From NCBI GenBank assembly GCA_964383855.1, contig CAYLIP010000052.1:1-17204 (forward strand): 17,204 nucleotides of DNA, in the 5' to 3' direction. Numbering within the stretch: the first letter of the stretch is position 1; every line of letters starts with the position of its first letter. Made by a program: the position numbers and the translations under genes. This DNA comes from CAZHAC01 sp964383855 (GTDB lineage Bacteria > Chloroflexota > Dormibacteria > Dormibacterales > Dormibacteraceae). Positions 1 to 7,761 of this stretch are shown here, one piece after another. Below the pieces are notes generated by a model. That model had not been told where the DNA came from. It worked only from the letters and a program-made list of their open reading frames with translations, and did not search any database.

Positions 1-1
1 G

Positions 2-966
<965 letters not shown>

Positions 967-970
<4 letters not shown>

Positions 971-1194
971 GCCAAAAGCGGCTGGCCGAGCTGGGGCTCG
1001 ACCCCGAGTCGGCGCAGGCGCTGTGCGACCTGGCGCTGCGGGGAGGGGTGGAGGCGGCTCTCGCCGGCCGCACCCTCCCTGAGCTGGAGCGGCGGGGGCT
1101 GGTCCGGCTCGGCGCCGGCGGCTACCAGCCGACCGCGACCGGGGTGGTGGTGGCCCGCCAGGTCGAGGCGGCGCTGCGGCCGCCTCCGGCCTGA
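967..1194 (+). CDS. 75-residue hypothetical protein, possible winged-helix fold, overlapping the mutase gene
   Basis: A GTG start at 967 overlaps the mutase TGA (GTGA), giving a 75-residue product that starts VSQKRLAELGLDPESAQALC. Such overlaps usually mean translational coupling. No family was recognised with certainty. The second half, ELERRGLVRLGAGGYQPTATG followed by a helix, looks like the recognition helix and beta-wing of a small winged-helix domain, though it is too short for a full MarR-type regulator. It has no signal peptide or membrane segment. It lies between the mutase and the carboxylase beta subunit, so it may be a small accessory or regulator of that pathway; this is inference. 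A longer reading starting at 910 inside the mutase gene is possible but less likely. Confidence 0.6.
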
Positions 1195-1221
1195 GCGGCA
1201 GGAGCTGAGCCCAGGTTCAGG

Positions 1222-1227
1222 TAGCTT
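1222..1227 (+). promoter_or_regulatory. Candidate -10 box (TAGCTT) for leaderless pccB
   Basis: TAGCTT fits the TAnnnT -10 pattern and ends 8 nt before the ATG at 1236. That spacing would put the transcript start at or beside the start codon. No good Shine-Dalgarno sequence lies at the usual distance. The same hexamer, followed by one more T, precedes the LCP gene at 12793. Confidence 0.45.
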
Positions 1228-1235
1228 TATTCGGC

Positions 1236-2789
1236 ATGCCGCCCCCCCGCGTCGACCCGATCAACCGCCTCCGGCAGCTGAAGTACGAGGCCGGGCACGG
1301 CGACGCCGAAGGGTTCCGCCGGCAGCACGAGAAGGGCAAGCTCTCGGCCCGAGAGCGGATAGCCCGCCTCGTGGATCACAACAGCTTCGAGGAGCTGGAC
1401 CTCTTCGCGCGCCACCGCGCGCGGGGCTTTGGACTCGAAGACCGGCGCCCCTATGGCGACGGCGTGGTCACCGGCATGGCCAGGGTAAACGGCCGGCCGG
1501 TGATGCTCTTCAGCCACGACGCCACGGTCTTCGGCGGCTCTCTCGGCGAGGTCTTCGCCGAGAAGGTGTGCAAGGTCATGGACCTGGCCCTCCAGAACCG
1601 GATCCCCATCATCGGGATCAACGACTCGGGCGGCGCCCGCATCCAGGAGGGCGTCGTCTCGCTGGCCGGCTACGCGGAGATCTTCTGGCGCAACGTGGAG
1701 TCGTCGGGGGTGATCCCCCAGCTTTCGCTGATCCTGGGTCCCTGCACCGGGGGCGCCGTCTACTCGCCGGCGATGACCGACTTCACCTTCATGGTCCACG
1801 GGGTCGGCTACATGTTCATCACCGGCCCCGAGGTGATCAAGGTGACCACCGGCGAACAGGTCACGTTCGACTCGCTGGGCGGGGCCGAGGTGCACAACAC
1901 GAAGTCGGGCGTCGCCCATTTCCTGGCCGACGACGAGGACCAGTGCTTCGCCGGCGTGCGCCGGCTGATGTCGTTCCTGCCTCAGAACTGCGACGAGAAG
2001 CCGCCGCTGGGCGCGCGCACCGACCCTGTGGATCGGACTTCACCCGAGCTGTCGTCGCTGGTGCCCGACAGCCCCAAGGAGCCGTACGACATCAAGGACG
2101 TGATCACCCGCGTGGTCGACCACGGCGAGTTCCTCGAGGTGCAGCCCTTCCACGCCATGAACATCGTGGTCGGATTTGCGCGGCTGGACGGCCGGCCGGT
2201 CGGCGTGGTGGCCAACCAGCCCAAGGTGATGGCGGGGGCGCTGGACATCGACGCCTCGGTCAAGGGAGCGCGCTTCGTCCGCTTCTGTGACGCGTTCAAC
2301 ATCCCGCTCGTCGTCTTCGAGGACGTGCCCGGGTTCCTGCCCGGGACAGCCCAGGAGTACGGCGGGATCATCCGCCACGGCGCCAAGCTGCTCTACGCGT
2401 TCTGCGAGGCGACGGTGCCCAAGCTGACGGTCGTGACGCGCAAGGCTTACGGCGGCGCCTACTGCGTCATGAACTCCAAGCACATCCGCGCCGACTTCAA
2501 CGTGGCCTGGCCCACGGCGGAGATCGCGGTCATGGGGCCGGAGGGCGCGGTCAACGTGGTCTTCCGGCGCGAGATCGAGAAGGCCGCCGACGCCGTCGCC
2601 AGGCGAGCCGAGCTGGTCGCCGACTACACCGAGCGCTTCGCCAATCCCTACATCGCGGCCGGCCGTGGCTACCTCGACGATGTGATCGAGCCGGCGCAGA
2701 CGCGGCCGGTGCTGATCCGCGCGCTGCGGGTGGCCTCGCGCAAGAAGCGGCAGCGGGCGGCGCGCTGGCACGGCAACATCCCGCTGTAG
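1236..2789 (+). CDS. pccB: Acyl-CoA (propionyl-CoA) carboxylase, carboxyltransferase beta subunit
   Basis: This 517-residue protein has the usual family length and two crotonase-like halves. The N-terminal half (about 30-260) carries HEKGKLSARERI (31-42), NDSGGARIQEG (129-139) and the oxyanion-type GPCTGGAVYSPA (168-179). The C-terminal half carries NQPKVMAGALDIDASVKGAR (327-346), FEDVPGFLPG (361-370) and KAYGGAYCVMNSKH (403-416). It moves the carboxyl group from biotin to acyl-CoA, making methylmalonyl-CoA when propionyl-CoA is used, in the cytosol. It would work with a biotin carboxylase/biotin carrier alpha subunit that is not in this window. Residue 410 is Cys where classical PccB has Asp, so the acyl chain used is uncertain. 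The ATG at 1236 is supported by a TAGCTT box 8 nt upstream. The gene ends against the repeat array. Confidence 0.93.
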   Translation: MPPPRVDPINRLRQLKYEAGHGDAEGFRRQHEKGKLSARERIARLVDHNSFEELDLFARHRARGFGLEDRRPYGDGVVTGMARVNGRPVMLFSHDATVFGGSLGEVFAEKVCKVMDLALQNRIPIIGINDSGGARIQEGVVSLAGYAEIFWRNVESSGVIPQLSLILGPCTGGAVYSPAMTDFTFMVHGVGYMFITGPEVIKVTTGEQVTFDSLGGAEVHNTKSGVAHFLADDEDQCFAGVRRLMSFLPQNCDEKPPLGARTDPVDRTSPELSSLVPDSPKEPYDIKDVITRVVDHGEFLEVQPFHAMNIVVGFARLDGRPVGVVANQPKVMAGALDIDASVKGARFVRFCDAFNIPLVVFEDVPGFLPGTAQEYGGIIRHGAKLLYAFCEATVPKLTVVTRKAYGGAYCVMNSKHIRADFNVAWPTAEIAVMGPEGAVNVVFRREIEKAADAVARRAELVADYTERFANPYIAAGRGYLDDVIEPAQTRPVLIRALRVASRKKRQRAARWHGNIPL

Positions 2790-2802
2790 GGAGGGCCGGC
2801 CC

Positions 2803-3000
2803 GCATTCCGCGCATGTGCGGGCGCCTGGGCGGAATCCGAGCTGGCATTCCGCGCATGTGCGGGCGCCTGGGGGGAATCCGAGCTGGCATTCCGCGCATG
2901 TGCGGGCGCCTGGGCGGAATCCGAGCTGGCATTCCGCGCATGTGCGGGCGCCTGGGGGGAATCCGAGCTGGAATTCCGCGCATGTGCGGGCGCCTGGGCG
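2803..3000. repeat. 42-bp tandem repeat array, about 4.7 copies, between convergent genes
   Basis: Copies start at 2803, 2845, 2887 and 2929, and a partial fifth copy at 2971 stops at 3000. The unit begins GCATTCCGCGCATGTGCGGG and ends GGAATCCGAGCTG. Copies are nearly identical. Position 29 of the unit alternates C, G, C, G, C, and copy 5 has GAATTCC instead of GCATTCC at its start. Each unit holds an inverted repeat ATTCCGC...GCGGAAT (full in copies 1 and 3, reduced to ATTCC...GGAAT in copies 2 and 4) around a smaller CGCA-TG-TGCG hairpin. The array fills almost all of the gap between the pccB stop (2789) and the stop codon of the minus-strand DHH gene (3001-3003), so it could act in transcript ending for both. 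There are no unique spacers, so it is not a CRISPR array. Confidence 0.97.
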
Positions 3001-3864
3001 CTAAACCAGCCCCGCGAGCGCCCGGCCGAGATCCTCGCGGAACTGCCGCAGGCCGGCCTCGAGCGGCTTGCCCTGGCCCGTGAACGCCGCCGCCCGTGCG
3101 TGCCCCCCGCCGCCCATGCGCTCGGCGATCGCCGCCACGTCGAGCGTGCGCGACCGCAGGGAGACCGTGGCCTTGGTGGCGTTGACGATCGCCGACCCGT
3201 CGGCGCCCAGCCGGTCGAGGAGCGCGTCCGCAAGCTCCGAGCGGTAGCTCTCGGCAAAGCAGATCGCCCAGCGCCGGCCGCCGGCCTCCACCACCTCCGC
3301 CTGCTGCACCTTGCGGTCGATGTAATCCCGCCGGCGCCGCTCCTCGACCTCGAGCAGCAGCAGCTCGCCCTCGGTGAAGTCGACCTCCGGTCTTCGCGCG
3401 AACCGCTCCAGGAAGCGCTCCTCGCCCTCGAGGCCGAGGAGCGCCGCCAGCTGGGAGGATCGCGGGTCGTGGTGCCGCCAGAGATCGTGGTCCTCGACCA
3501 GGCGCGCGAACTCCTCGACCTCGGGCAGGCGCCCGAGGTGGTCCCAGCAGAGCCAGGTCGCGGAGTGGTTGAGGTCGACCCGCGCCCACGGGTGGCGCGC
3601 CAGCGCGAGAGCGGACTGGTGGTGATCGAGAAGCGCGAAGGAGCCGCCGGCGGCGATGAAAGCCTCGATGGCCGGCACCGTGGCCTCACTGATCGAGTGA
3701 TCGGTGAGGAGCACGTCGCGGGCCGAAGCCATGGCCTCGGTGACCGCCGCGTCGACCGCGCCGTTCTCGACCAGGCGGTAATCGTCACGGCCGGTGGCCG
3801 CGCGATAGACGACCGCGCAGCCGATTCCGTCGAGGTCGGTGTGGGTCAGGAGCACCGGGTCCAT
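3001..3864 (-). CDS. DHH-family phosphoesterase (NrnB/oligoribonuclease-like)
   Basis: This 287-residue cytosolic protein has the metal-binding motifs of the DHH phosphoesterase superfamily in order: HTDLDG (8-13), TDHS (54-57), LDHH (79-82) and EDHD (124-127). The C-terminal substrate-binding motif GGGGHARAA (251-259) is typical of DHHA1 domains. It most resembles the short bacterial proteins grouped with NrnB-type oligoribonucleases, which degrade short RNA or linear di/oligonucleotides with Mn2+. The true substrate (nanoRNA, pApA, pAp or another) is not shown by sequence. Length is normal for the short form and it lacks extra PAS or GGDEF domains. The ATG at 3864 has AAGGA 9 nt upstream, a plausible ribosome site. 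The gene is divergent from sucC, with 27 nt between start codons, and its stop codon abuts the 42-bp repeats. Confidence 0.88.
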   Translation of the reverse strand: MDPVLLTHTDLDGIGCAVVYRAATGRDDYRLVENGAVDAAVTEAMASARDVLLTDHSISEATVPAIEAFIAAGGSFALLDHHQSALALARHPWARVDLNHSATWLCWDHLGRLPEVEEFARLVEDHDLWRHHDPRSSQLAALLGLEGEERFLERFARRPEVDFTEGELLLLEVEERRRRDYIDRKVQQAEVVEAGGRRWAICFAESYRSELADALLDRLGADGSAIVNATKATVSLRSRTLDVAAIAERMGGGGHARAAAFTGQGKPLEAGLRQFREDLGRALAGLV

Positions 3865-3891
3865 TCTCTTAATTCCTTAGAGTCAGACGGC
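3865..3891. promoter_or_regulatory. 27-bp divergent promoter region between the DHH gene and sucC; TAGAGT -10 candidate
   Basis: On the plus strand TAGAGT (3878-3883) ends 8 nt before the sucC GTG at 3892, which fits leaderless transcription. On the minus strand TAAGGA (3879 down to 3874) ends 9 nt before the DHH ATG. It may be a weak -10 box, or its AAGGA part may be a Shine-Dalgarno site. The two elements overlap at the TA of 3878-3879. Confidence 0.4.
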
Positions 3892-5034
3892 GTGAAGCTT
3901 CTCGAATACCAGGCCAAGGAAGTGCTGGCCTCGCTCGGCATCCCGATCCCTCCGGGGCGGGTCGCGAGGACCCCTGAAGAGGCCGCTCAGGCGGCGTCCG
4001 AGCTGGGGGCGGTGGCCGTCAAGGCCCAGGTCCCGGTCGGGGGCCGGGGCAAGGCGGGTGGCATCAAGCTGGCGCAGAACCCGGACGAGGCCCGCGCCGC
4101 CGCCGAGCAGATCATCGGCATGGACATCAAGGGCTTCCGCGTTCCCCTCGTCTACTGCGAGGGCGCGCTCGACATCGCGCGCGAGATCTACCTGGGGTTC
4201 ACCGTCGACCGCGACAACCGCGCCAACATCCTGATGCTCTCGGCCAAGGGCGGGATGGACATCGAGGCGGTCGCCGACGAGGACCCGGAGGCGATCGCGC
4301 GCCTCTATCCCAATCCCTGGCGCGGCCCGCTCGACTACGAGCTCAACCAGCTCGTGTTCGAGGCCGGTCTCGGGGAGTACGCGCGGGGGCTGGTGCCGGT
4401 CATCAAGAAGCTCTACCGAGCCATCCCCGAGTACGACGCGCTGACTGCCGAGATCAACCCGCTGGTCGTGACCGGGGACGGCAAGGTGGTCGCCGGGGAC
4501 GCCAAGATCGAGACGGACGAGAACGCGGCCTTCCGCCAGAAGGGCCTGGAGGAGCGGTATGGGGCCGTGCTCGAGGAGGAGGGCGATCCCTACGAGCGGG
4601 AGGCCAAGCGCCGGGGCCTGACCTACGTTTCGCTGGAAGGCGACGTCGGGATCATCGGGAACGGCGCCGGCCTGTGCATGGGCACCCTCGACCTCGTGCA
4701 GCGCGCGGGCGGGGCGGCGGCCAACTTCTGCGACATCGGGGGCGGCGCCCGGGCCGAGGTCGTGGAGAACGCGATGGAAGTCATCCTCATGAACCCCAAG
4801 GTGAAGGGGATTCTGGTCAACATCTTCGGCGGCATCACCCGCGGCGACGAGGTCGCGCGCGGCCTGGTCACCGCCCGCGACAACGTCGGGCTCAAGCTCC
4901 CTCTGGTGGTCCGGCTGTCGGGGACCAGCGAGGAGGAGGGGCGGCAGATCCTCCGGGAGAACGGGATCGAGCCGGGCAGCGACGCCTGGGCCGCCGCCCA
5001 AAAGATCGTCGAGCTGACCGGAGGTGCCCGATGA
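3892..5034 (+). CDS. sucC: Succinyl-CoA synthetase (ligase) beta subunit
   Basis: The start is taken as GTG 3892, giving VKLLEYQAKEVLASLGIPIP, the conserved N terminus of SucC; 380 residues match the family (about 385). The open frame runs back to 3100 through the antisense of the DHH gene, and that extension is rejected. The ATP-grasp domain shows VKAQVPVGGRGKAGG (43-57), AEINPLV (186-192) with the Mg-binding Asn, and GDAKIETDENA (202-212). The CoA-ligase domain shows GNGAGLCMGTLDLV (256-269), NIFGGITRGDE (310-320) and RLSGTSEEEG (341-350). With SucD it interconverts succinyl-CoA, NDP and phosphate with succinate, CoA and NTP, in the TCA cycle and at the exit of the propionate route. ADP or GDP preference is not clear. 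The gene overlaps sucD by ATGA. A TAGAGT box 8 nt before the GTG supports the start. Confidence 0.95.
   Translation: MKLLEYQAKEVLASLGIPIPPGRVARTPEEAAQAASELGAVAVKAQVPVGGRGKAGGIKLAQNPDEARAAAEQIIGMDIKGFRVPLVYCEGALDIAREIYLGFTVDRDNRANILMLSAKGGMDIEAVADEDPEAIARLYPNPWRGPLDYELNQLVFEAGLGEYARGLVPVIKKLYRAIPEYDALTAEINPLVVTGDGKVVAGDAKIETDENAAFRQKGLEERYGAVLEEEGDPYEREAKRRGLTYVSLEGDVGIIGNGAGLCMGTLDLVQRAGGAAANFCDIGGGARAEVVENAMEVILMNPKVKGILVNIFGGITRGDEVARGLVTARDNVGLKLPLVVRLSGTSEEEGRQILRENGIEPGSDAWAAAQKIVELTGGAR
5020..5024 (+). promoter_or_regulatory. Shine-Dalgarno site of sucD (GGAGG)
   Basis: GGAGG lies 6 nt before the sucD ATG, inside the end of sucC. It contrasts with most other genes here, which lack such a site. 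Confidence 0.8.
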
Positions 5035-5897
5035 GCATCCTGCTGACCGAGAGCACGCGCGCGATCGTCCAGGGCATCACCGGCCGAGAGGGGTCCTTCC
5101 ACACCCAGCAGGCGCAGGCCATGGGAACCAGGGTGGTGGGGGGCGTCACCCCCGGGCGGGGCGGCAGCCAGCACAACGGCGTGCCCGTCTTCGACACCGT
5201 GGCCGAGGCCGTCCGCGAGACCGGCGCCAACGCCTCCGGCATCTTCGTCCCGCCGCCCTATGCGGCCGACGCCATCATGGAGGCGGCGGCCAACGGGATC
5301 ACGCTGATCGCGTGCATCACGGAGGGCATCCCGATCCAGGACATGATCCGGGTCAAGGACTTCCTGCGTGTCTACCCGGGCGTGCGGCTGATCGGCCCCA
5401 ACTGCCCGGGCCTGCTGACGCCGGGCGTGGGCAAGATCGGCATCATCCCCCAGCGCTTCTCGTCACCGGGCTCGGTCGGCATCGTGGCCCGCTCGGGCAC
5501 GCTGACCTACGAGACCATGGCCGCCCTGACCGCGGCCGGCATGGGCCAGTCCACCATCGTCGGCATCGGTGGCGACCCGGTCAACGGGATGTCCTTCGTC
5601 GACGTCATCCAGCTCTTCGAGCAGGACCCGGAGACGACGCACCTCGCCGTGATCGGCGAGATCGGCGGCTCGGACGAGGAGCGGGCGGCCGAGGTGCTCG
5701 GGCGCGGGTCCCGGCTCAAGTCGGTCGCGTTCATCTCCGGCCGGACGGCGCCGGAGGGAAAGCGCATGGGTCACGCGGGCGCCATCGTCTCCGGGAACCG
5801 GGGGACCGCCCAGAGCAAGGAGGCCGCCTTCCGGGCGGCGGGCGTGCCGGTGGCGGAGACAACCGACCAGATCGTCGAGCTCCTCCGCGGCCAGTAG
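5031..5897 (+). CDS. sucD: Succinyl-CoA synthetase (ligase) alpha subunit
   Basis: This 288-residue protein is full length for SucD. The Rossmann-type CoA-binding domain begins ESTRAIVQGITGREGSFHT (7-25), and VTPGRGG (39-45) follows. GPNCPG (122-127) and the active-site His248 in EGKRMGHAGAIVSG (242-255) are intact; this His is phosphorylated during catalysis. It pairs with the SucC product encoded just upstream. The start ATG at 5031 overlaps the sucC TGA (ATGA), with a clear GGAGG at 5020-5024. This is one of only two strong Shine-Dalgarno sites noted in the window, as expected for an internal operon gene. The product would act on succinyl-CoA from the mutase step. Nothing unusual is seen. 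Confidence 0.96.
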   Translation: MSILLTESTRAIVQGITGREGSFHTQQAQAMGTRVVGGVTPGRGGSQHNGVPVFDTVAEAVRETGANASGIFVPPPYAADAIMEAAANGITLIACITEGIPIQDMIRVKDFLRVYPGVRLIGPNCPGLLTPGVGKIGIIPQRFSSPGSVGIVARSGTLTYETMAALTAAGMGQSTIVGIGGDPVNGMSFVDVIQLFEQDPETTHLAVIGEIGGSDEERAAEVLGRGSRLKSVAFISGRTAPEGKRMGHAGAIVSGNRGTAQSKEAAFRAAGVPVAETTDQIVELLRGQ

Positions 5898-5952
5898 CGC
5901 TTACAGATCCTTGATCCGTGGTTGCGAATTGGGCCCGCCCGGCGGCGGTATA

Positions 5953-5958
5953 TACATT
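5953..5958 (+). promoter_or_regulatory. Candidate -10 box (TACATT) for the 46-residue membrane peptide
   Basis: TACATT, inside the AT-rich patch TATATACATT (5949-5958), ends 5 nt before the ATG at 5964. This patch is unusual in such GC-rich DNA and is the only sequence of note in the 66-nt gap after sucD. A leaderless start is likely. Confidence 0.45.
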
Positions 5959-5963
5959 CCAGG

Positions 5964-6104
5964 ATGCTCGAGGAAGTCGCCGCTTACCTGGTCCTGGCGC
6001 CGATCGTTGCCATCGTTCTGGCCCTGGTCGGCGGAGCCGCCTGGTCGCACCGCCGGAATCTCACGGCGCTACCCGTGGAGAAGGATCCCCGCCTCAGCGA
6101 CTAG
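5964..6104 (+). CDS. 46-residue single-pass membrane peptide
   Basis: ATG 5964 to TAG 6102-6104 encodes a small protein that starts MLEEVAAYLVLAPIVAIVLA. It has one hydrophobic helix (about 8-27), then a basic WSHRRN segment and a charged tail ending KDPRLSD. By the positive-inside rule the tail would face the cytosol. No family was recognised. Support for it being a real gene comes from the coherent membrane topology and the TACATT box 5 nt before the ATG. It lies between sucD and a DUF2752 membrane protein on the same strand, and its stop TAG is part of the next gene's candidate -10 box. It could be a small membrane accessory protein. An alternative ATG-type start at 5922 in the same frame would remove the N-terminal logic of the helix and is less likely. 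Confidence 0.55.
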   Translation: MLEEVAAYLVLAPIVAIVLALVGGAAWSHRRNLTALPVEKDPRLSD

Positions 6105-6107
6105 ACT
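6102..6107 (+). promoter_or_regulatory. Candidate -10 box (TAGACT) for the DUF2752 gene
   Basis: TAGACT ends 7 nt before the GTG at 6115 and overlaps the stop codon (TAG, 6102-6104) of the preceding small ORF. It supports choosing GTG 6115 as a leaderless start. Confidence 0.45.
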
Positions 6108-6114
6108 CCGGGCA

Positions 6115-6546
6115 GTGGTCCCGGTGACGGTCGCTCGGTCGGACGGTGACAGCCGTCTGCAGCTGGCGGTGCTTTTCTCGGCGCTCACCGGCTGGCTCCT
6201 CTACACCCGCCTCTTCTGGACGCTGAGCACCTTCCACGCGACCCTTCCGCCGTGCCCCTTCCTCTTCCTGAGCGGTCATCCCTGCCCGCTCTGCGGCGGT
6301 ACCCGGTCCTTCGCCGAGATGTGGCAGGGGGACCTGGTCGGGGCGGCCCGCTTCCATCCCCTGGGCCCGGCGCTCTTCATGCTGACCTTCGCCGCCGCGG
6401 CCGGCCTGGCCTTCCTGTTGGCGACCGGAAGGACCCTGCGCTGGACCGGCGGCCGGGTACTCGAGCGCCGCGCATGGATCGGGCTGGCCGCGGTCTTCCT
6501 GGGGGCGTGGTGCTTCCGGCTGGCCTTCCTTCCGCTGCCCCGATGA
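6115..6546 (+). CDS. DUF2752 family integral membrane protein
   Basis: With GTG 6115 as start this is a 143-residue protein. The family hallmark is CPLCGGTRS (57-65), preceded by PPCPF (46-50), the Cys-rich CPxCGxTR loop of DUF2752 proteins. Three hydrophobic helices are visible: about 16-38 (LAVLFSALTGWLLYTRLFW), 84-105 (GPALFMLTFAAAAGLAFLLA) and 121-140. The molecular function of the family is unknown; the conserved Cys residues suggest metal binding or a redox role in the membrane. The frame stays open upstream to 5911, but that part crosses the 46-residue ORF in another frame and looks non-coding. The TAGACT box 7 nt before GTG 6115 supports the start. It ends 7 nt before acyl-CoA dehydrogenase 1, so the two may share a transcript. 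Confidence 0.8.
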   Translation: MVPVTVARSDGDSRLQLAVLFSALTGWLLYTRLFWTLSTFHATLPPCPFLFLSGHPCPLCGGTRSFAEMWQGDLVGAARFHPLGPALFMLTFAAAAGLAFLLATGRTLRWTGGRVLERRAWIGLAAVFLGAWCFRLAFLPLPR

Positions 6547-6553
6547 CGCGCCC

Positions 6554-7726
6554 TTGAACTTCGATCTCAGCGAAGAGCAGGCTGCCGTCCGCGAGCTGAG
6601 CCGTGACTTCGCCCGCGAGGTGGTGGCGCCCGCCGCCGCCGAGCTCGACCGCGAGCATCGATTCCCGACCGAGATCGTCCGCCAGATGGGCGAGCTCGGC
6701 CTCTTCGGGCTGCCCTTCCCGGAGGAGCACGGCGGGGCCGGAGGCGACTTCCTGTCCTACTGCATCGCGATCGAGGAGATCTCGCGCGCCGACGCCGGCG
6801 TGGGCATCACGCTGGAAGCGGCGGTGTCGCTCGGCGCCTCGCCGATCCACGACTTCGGCACGACCGAACAGAGGCGAGAGCTGCTGCCCGACCTGCTCGC
6901 CGGGCGCAGGATCTGGTCGTTCGGGCTCACCGAGCCCGAGGCCGGCTCCGACGCCGGCGCCACGCAGACGCGCGCTGAGCTGACCGGCGGCGAGTGGGTG
7001 ATCAACGGCGCCAAGCAGTTCATCACCAACTCGGGCACGCCGCTCTCGGCGGGCGTGACGATCACCGCGGTGACCCGGCGGCCGGAGGGTTCGGCCAGGA
7101 GGGGCGAGATCAGCGCCATCCTGGTGCCCGCCGGGACGCCCGGCTACGAGGTCCAGCCGGCATACCGAAAGCTGGGCTGGCACTCCTCGGACACCCATCC
7201 GCTCGCCTTCGACGGCTGCCGCGTGCCCGAGGCCAACCTCCTGGGCGCGCGGGGCGGCGGCTACGGACAGTTCCTGCACACCCTGACCGGCGGCCGGGTC
7301 GCGATCGCCGCGCTTTCCGTCGGCCTGGCCCAGGCCTGCCTGGACGCATCCCTGGAGTACGCCAACGCGCGGCGGGCCTTCGGCCGCCACATCTCGGCCT
7401 TCCAGGCGATCCAGTTCAAGCTCGCGGACATGGCGACCGAGGTCGAGCTGGCCCGGCTCATCACGTACCGGGCGGCGACCGCCTACCAGCACGCCGGCCG
7501 CACGAGCGGCGAGCTTCGAAAGCTGGCTGCGATGGCCAAGCTCTACGCGTCCGAGACCTCGAAGCGGGCCGCCGACCAGGCGGTGCAGATCCACGGTGGC
7601 TACGGCTTCATCGAGGACTACCCGGTCGCGCGCTACTGGCGCGACGTCAAGGTCAACGAGATCGGCGAGGGGACCAGCGAGGTCCAGCGGATGCTGATCG
7701 CCAGGGAGATCGGGGCCGGGGGGTGA
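6554..7726 (+). CDS. Acyl-CoA dehydrogenase 1 (short/branched-chain type)
   Basis: This 390-residue flavoprotein covers the whole acyl-CoA dehydrogenase fold. An N-terminal helical domain starts MNFDLSEEQAAVRELSRDFA. The FAD-contacting strand region holds GLTEPEAGSD (124-133) and WVINGAKQFITN (148-159). The C-terminal helical domain holds FGRHISAFQAIQFKLADMAT (276-295) and HGGYGFIEDYPVAR (347-360). The usual catalytic base is Glu372 in GEGTSE, which argues against the isovaleryl/long-chain subgroup that keeps its Glu elsewhere. The enzyme makes an enoyl-CoA and passes electrons to ETF. Chain specificity cannot be told from sequence alone. The TTG start at 6554 matches the MNFxLSEEQ start of dehydrogenase 3. 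No Shine-Dalgarno or -10 box is seen, so it is probably cotranscribed with the DUF2752 gene. Confidence 0.92.
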   Translation: MNFDLSEEQAAVRELSRDFAREVVAPAAAELDREHRFPTEIVRQMGELGLFGLPFPEEHGGAGGDFLSYCIAIEEISRADAGVGITLEAAVSLGASPIHDFGTTEQRRELLPDLLAGRRIWSFGLTEPEAGSDAGATQTRAELTGGEWVINGAKQFITNSGTPLSAGVTITAVTRRPEGSARRGEISAILVPAGTPGYEVQPAYRKLGWHSSDTHPLAFDGCRVPEANLLGARGGGYGQFLHTLTGGRVAIAALSVGLAQACLDASLEYANARRAFGRHISAFQAIQFKLADMATEVELARLITYRAATAYQHAGRTSGELRKLAAMAKLYASETSKRAADQAVQIHGGYGFIEDYPVARYWRDVKVNEIGEGTSEVQRMLIAREIGAGG

Positions 7727-7732
7727 CGGGTC

Positions 7733-7751
7733 GGGGAGGCCGGGCCTCCTT
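7733..7751. terminator. Possible bidirectional terminator hairpin between convergent genes
   Basis: GGGGAGGC and GCCTCCTT can pair (six Watson-Crick plus two G-T pairs) around a 3-nt loop in the 35-nt gap between dehydrogenase 1 and the minus-strand 140-residue gene. No long T run follows, so it is only a weak candidate. Confidence 0.35.
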
Positions 7752-7761
7752 GTGCCGCCCG

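Noticed and set aside
2803..3000. CRISPR array
   Set aside because: The 42-bp units are directly joined with no unique spacers, and no cas genes are nearby.
2814..3083. ORF encoding repeated MCGRLGGIRAGIPR units
   Set aside because: It is only a reading of the 42-bp repeat. Several other frames are open as well, there is no ribosome site, and it runs into the antisense of the DHH gene.
2040..3788. Long minus-strand ORF across the end of pccB, the repeats and the DHH gene
   Set aside because: It is antisense to pccB, out of frame with the DHH motifs, and biased to Arg/Ser/Pro. The 42-bp repeats are stop-free in several frames and 42 is divisible by three, which keeps false frames open.
3100..3891. 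N-terminal extension of SucC
   Set aside because: It is antisense to the DHH gene. The conserved SucC start is at GTG 3892 with a -10 box 8 nt upstream.
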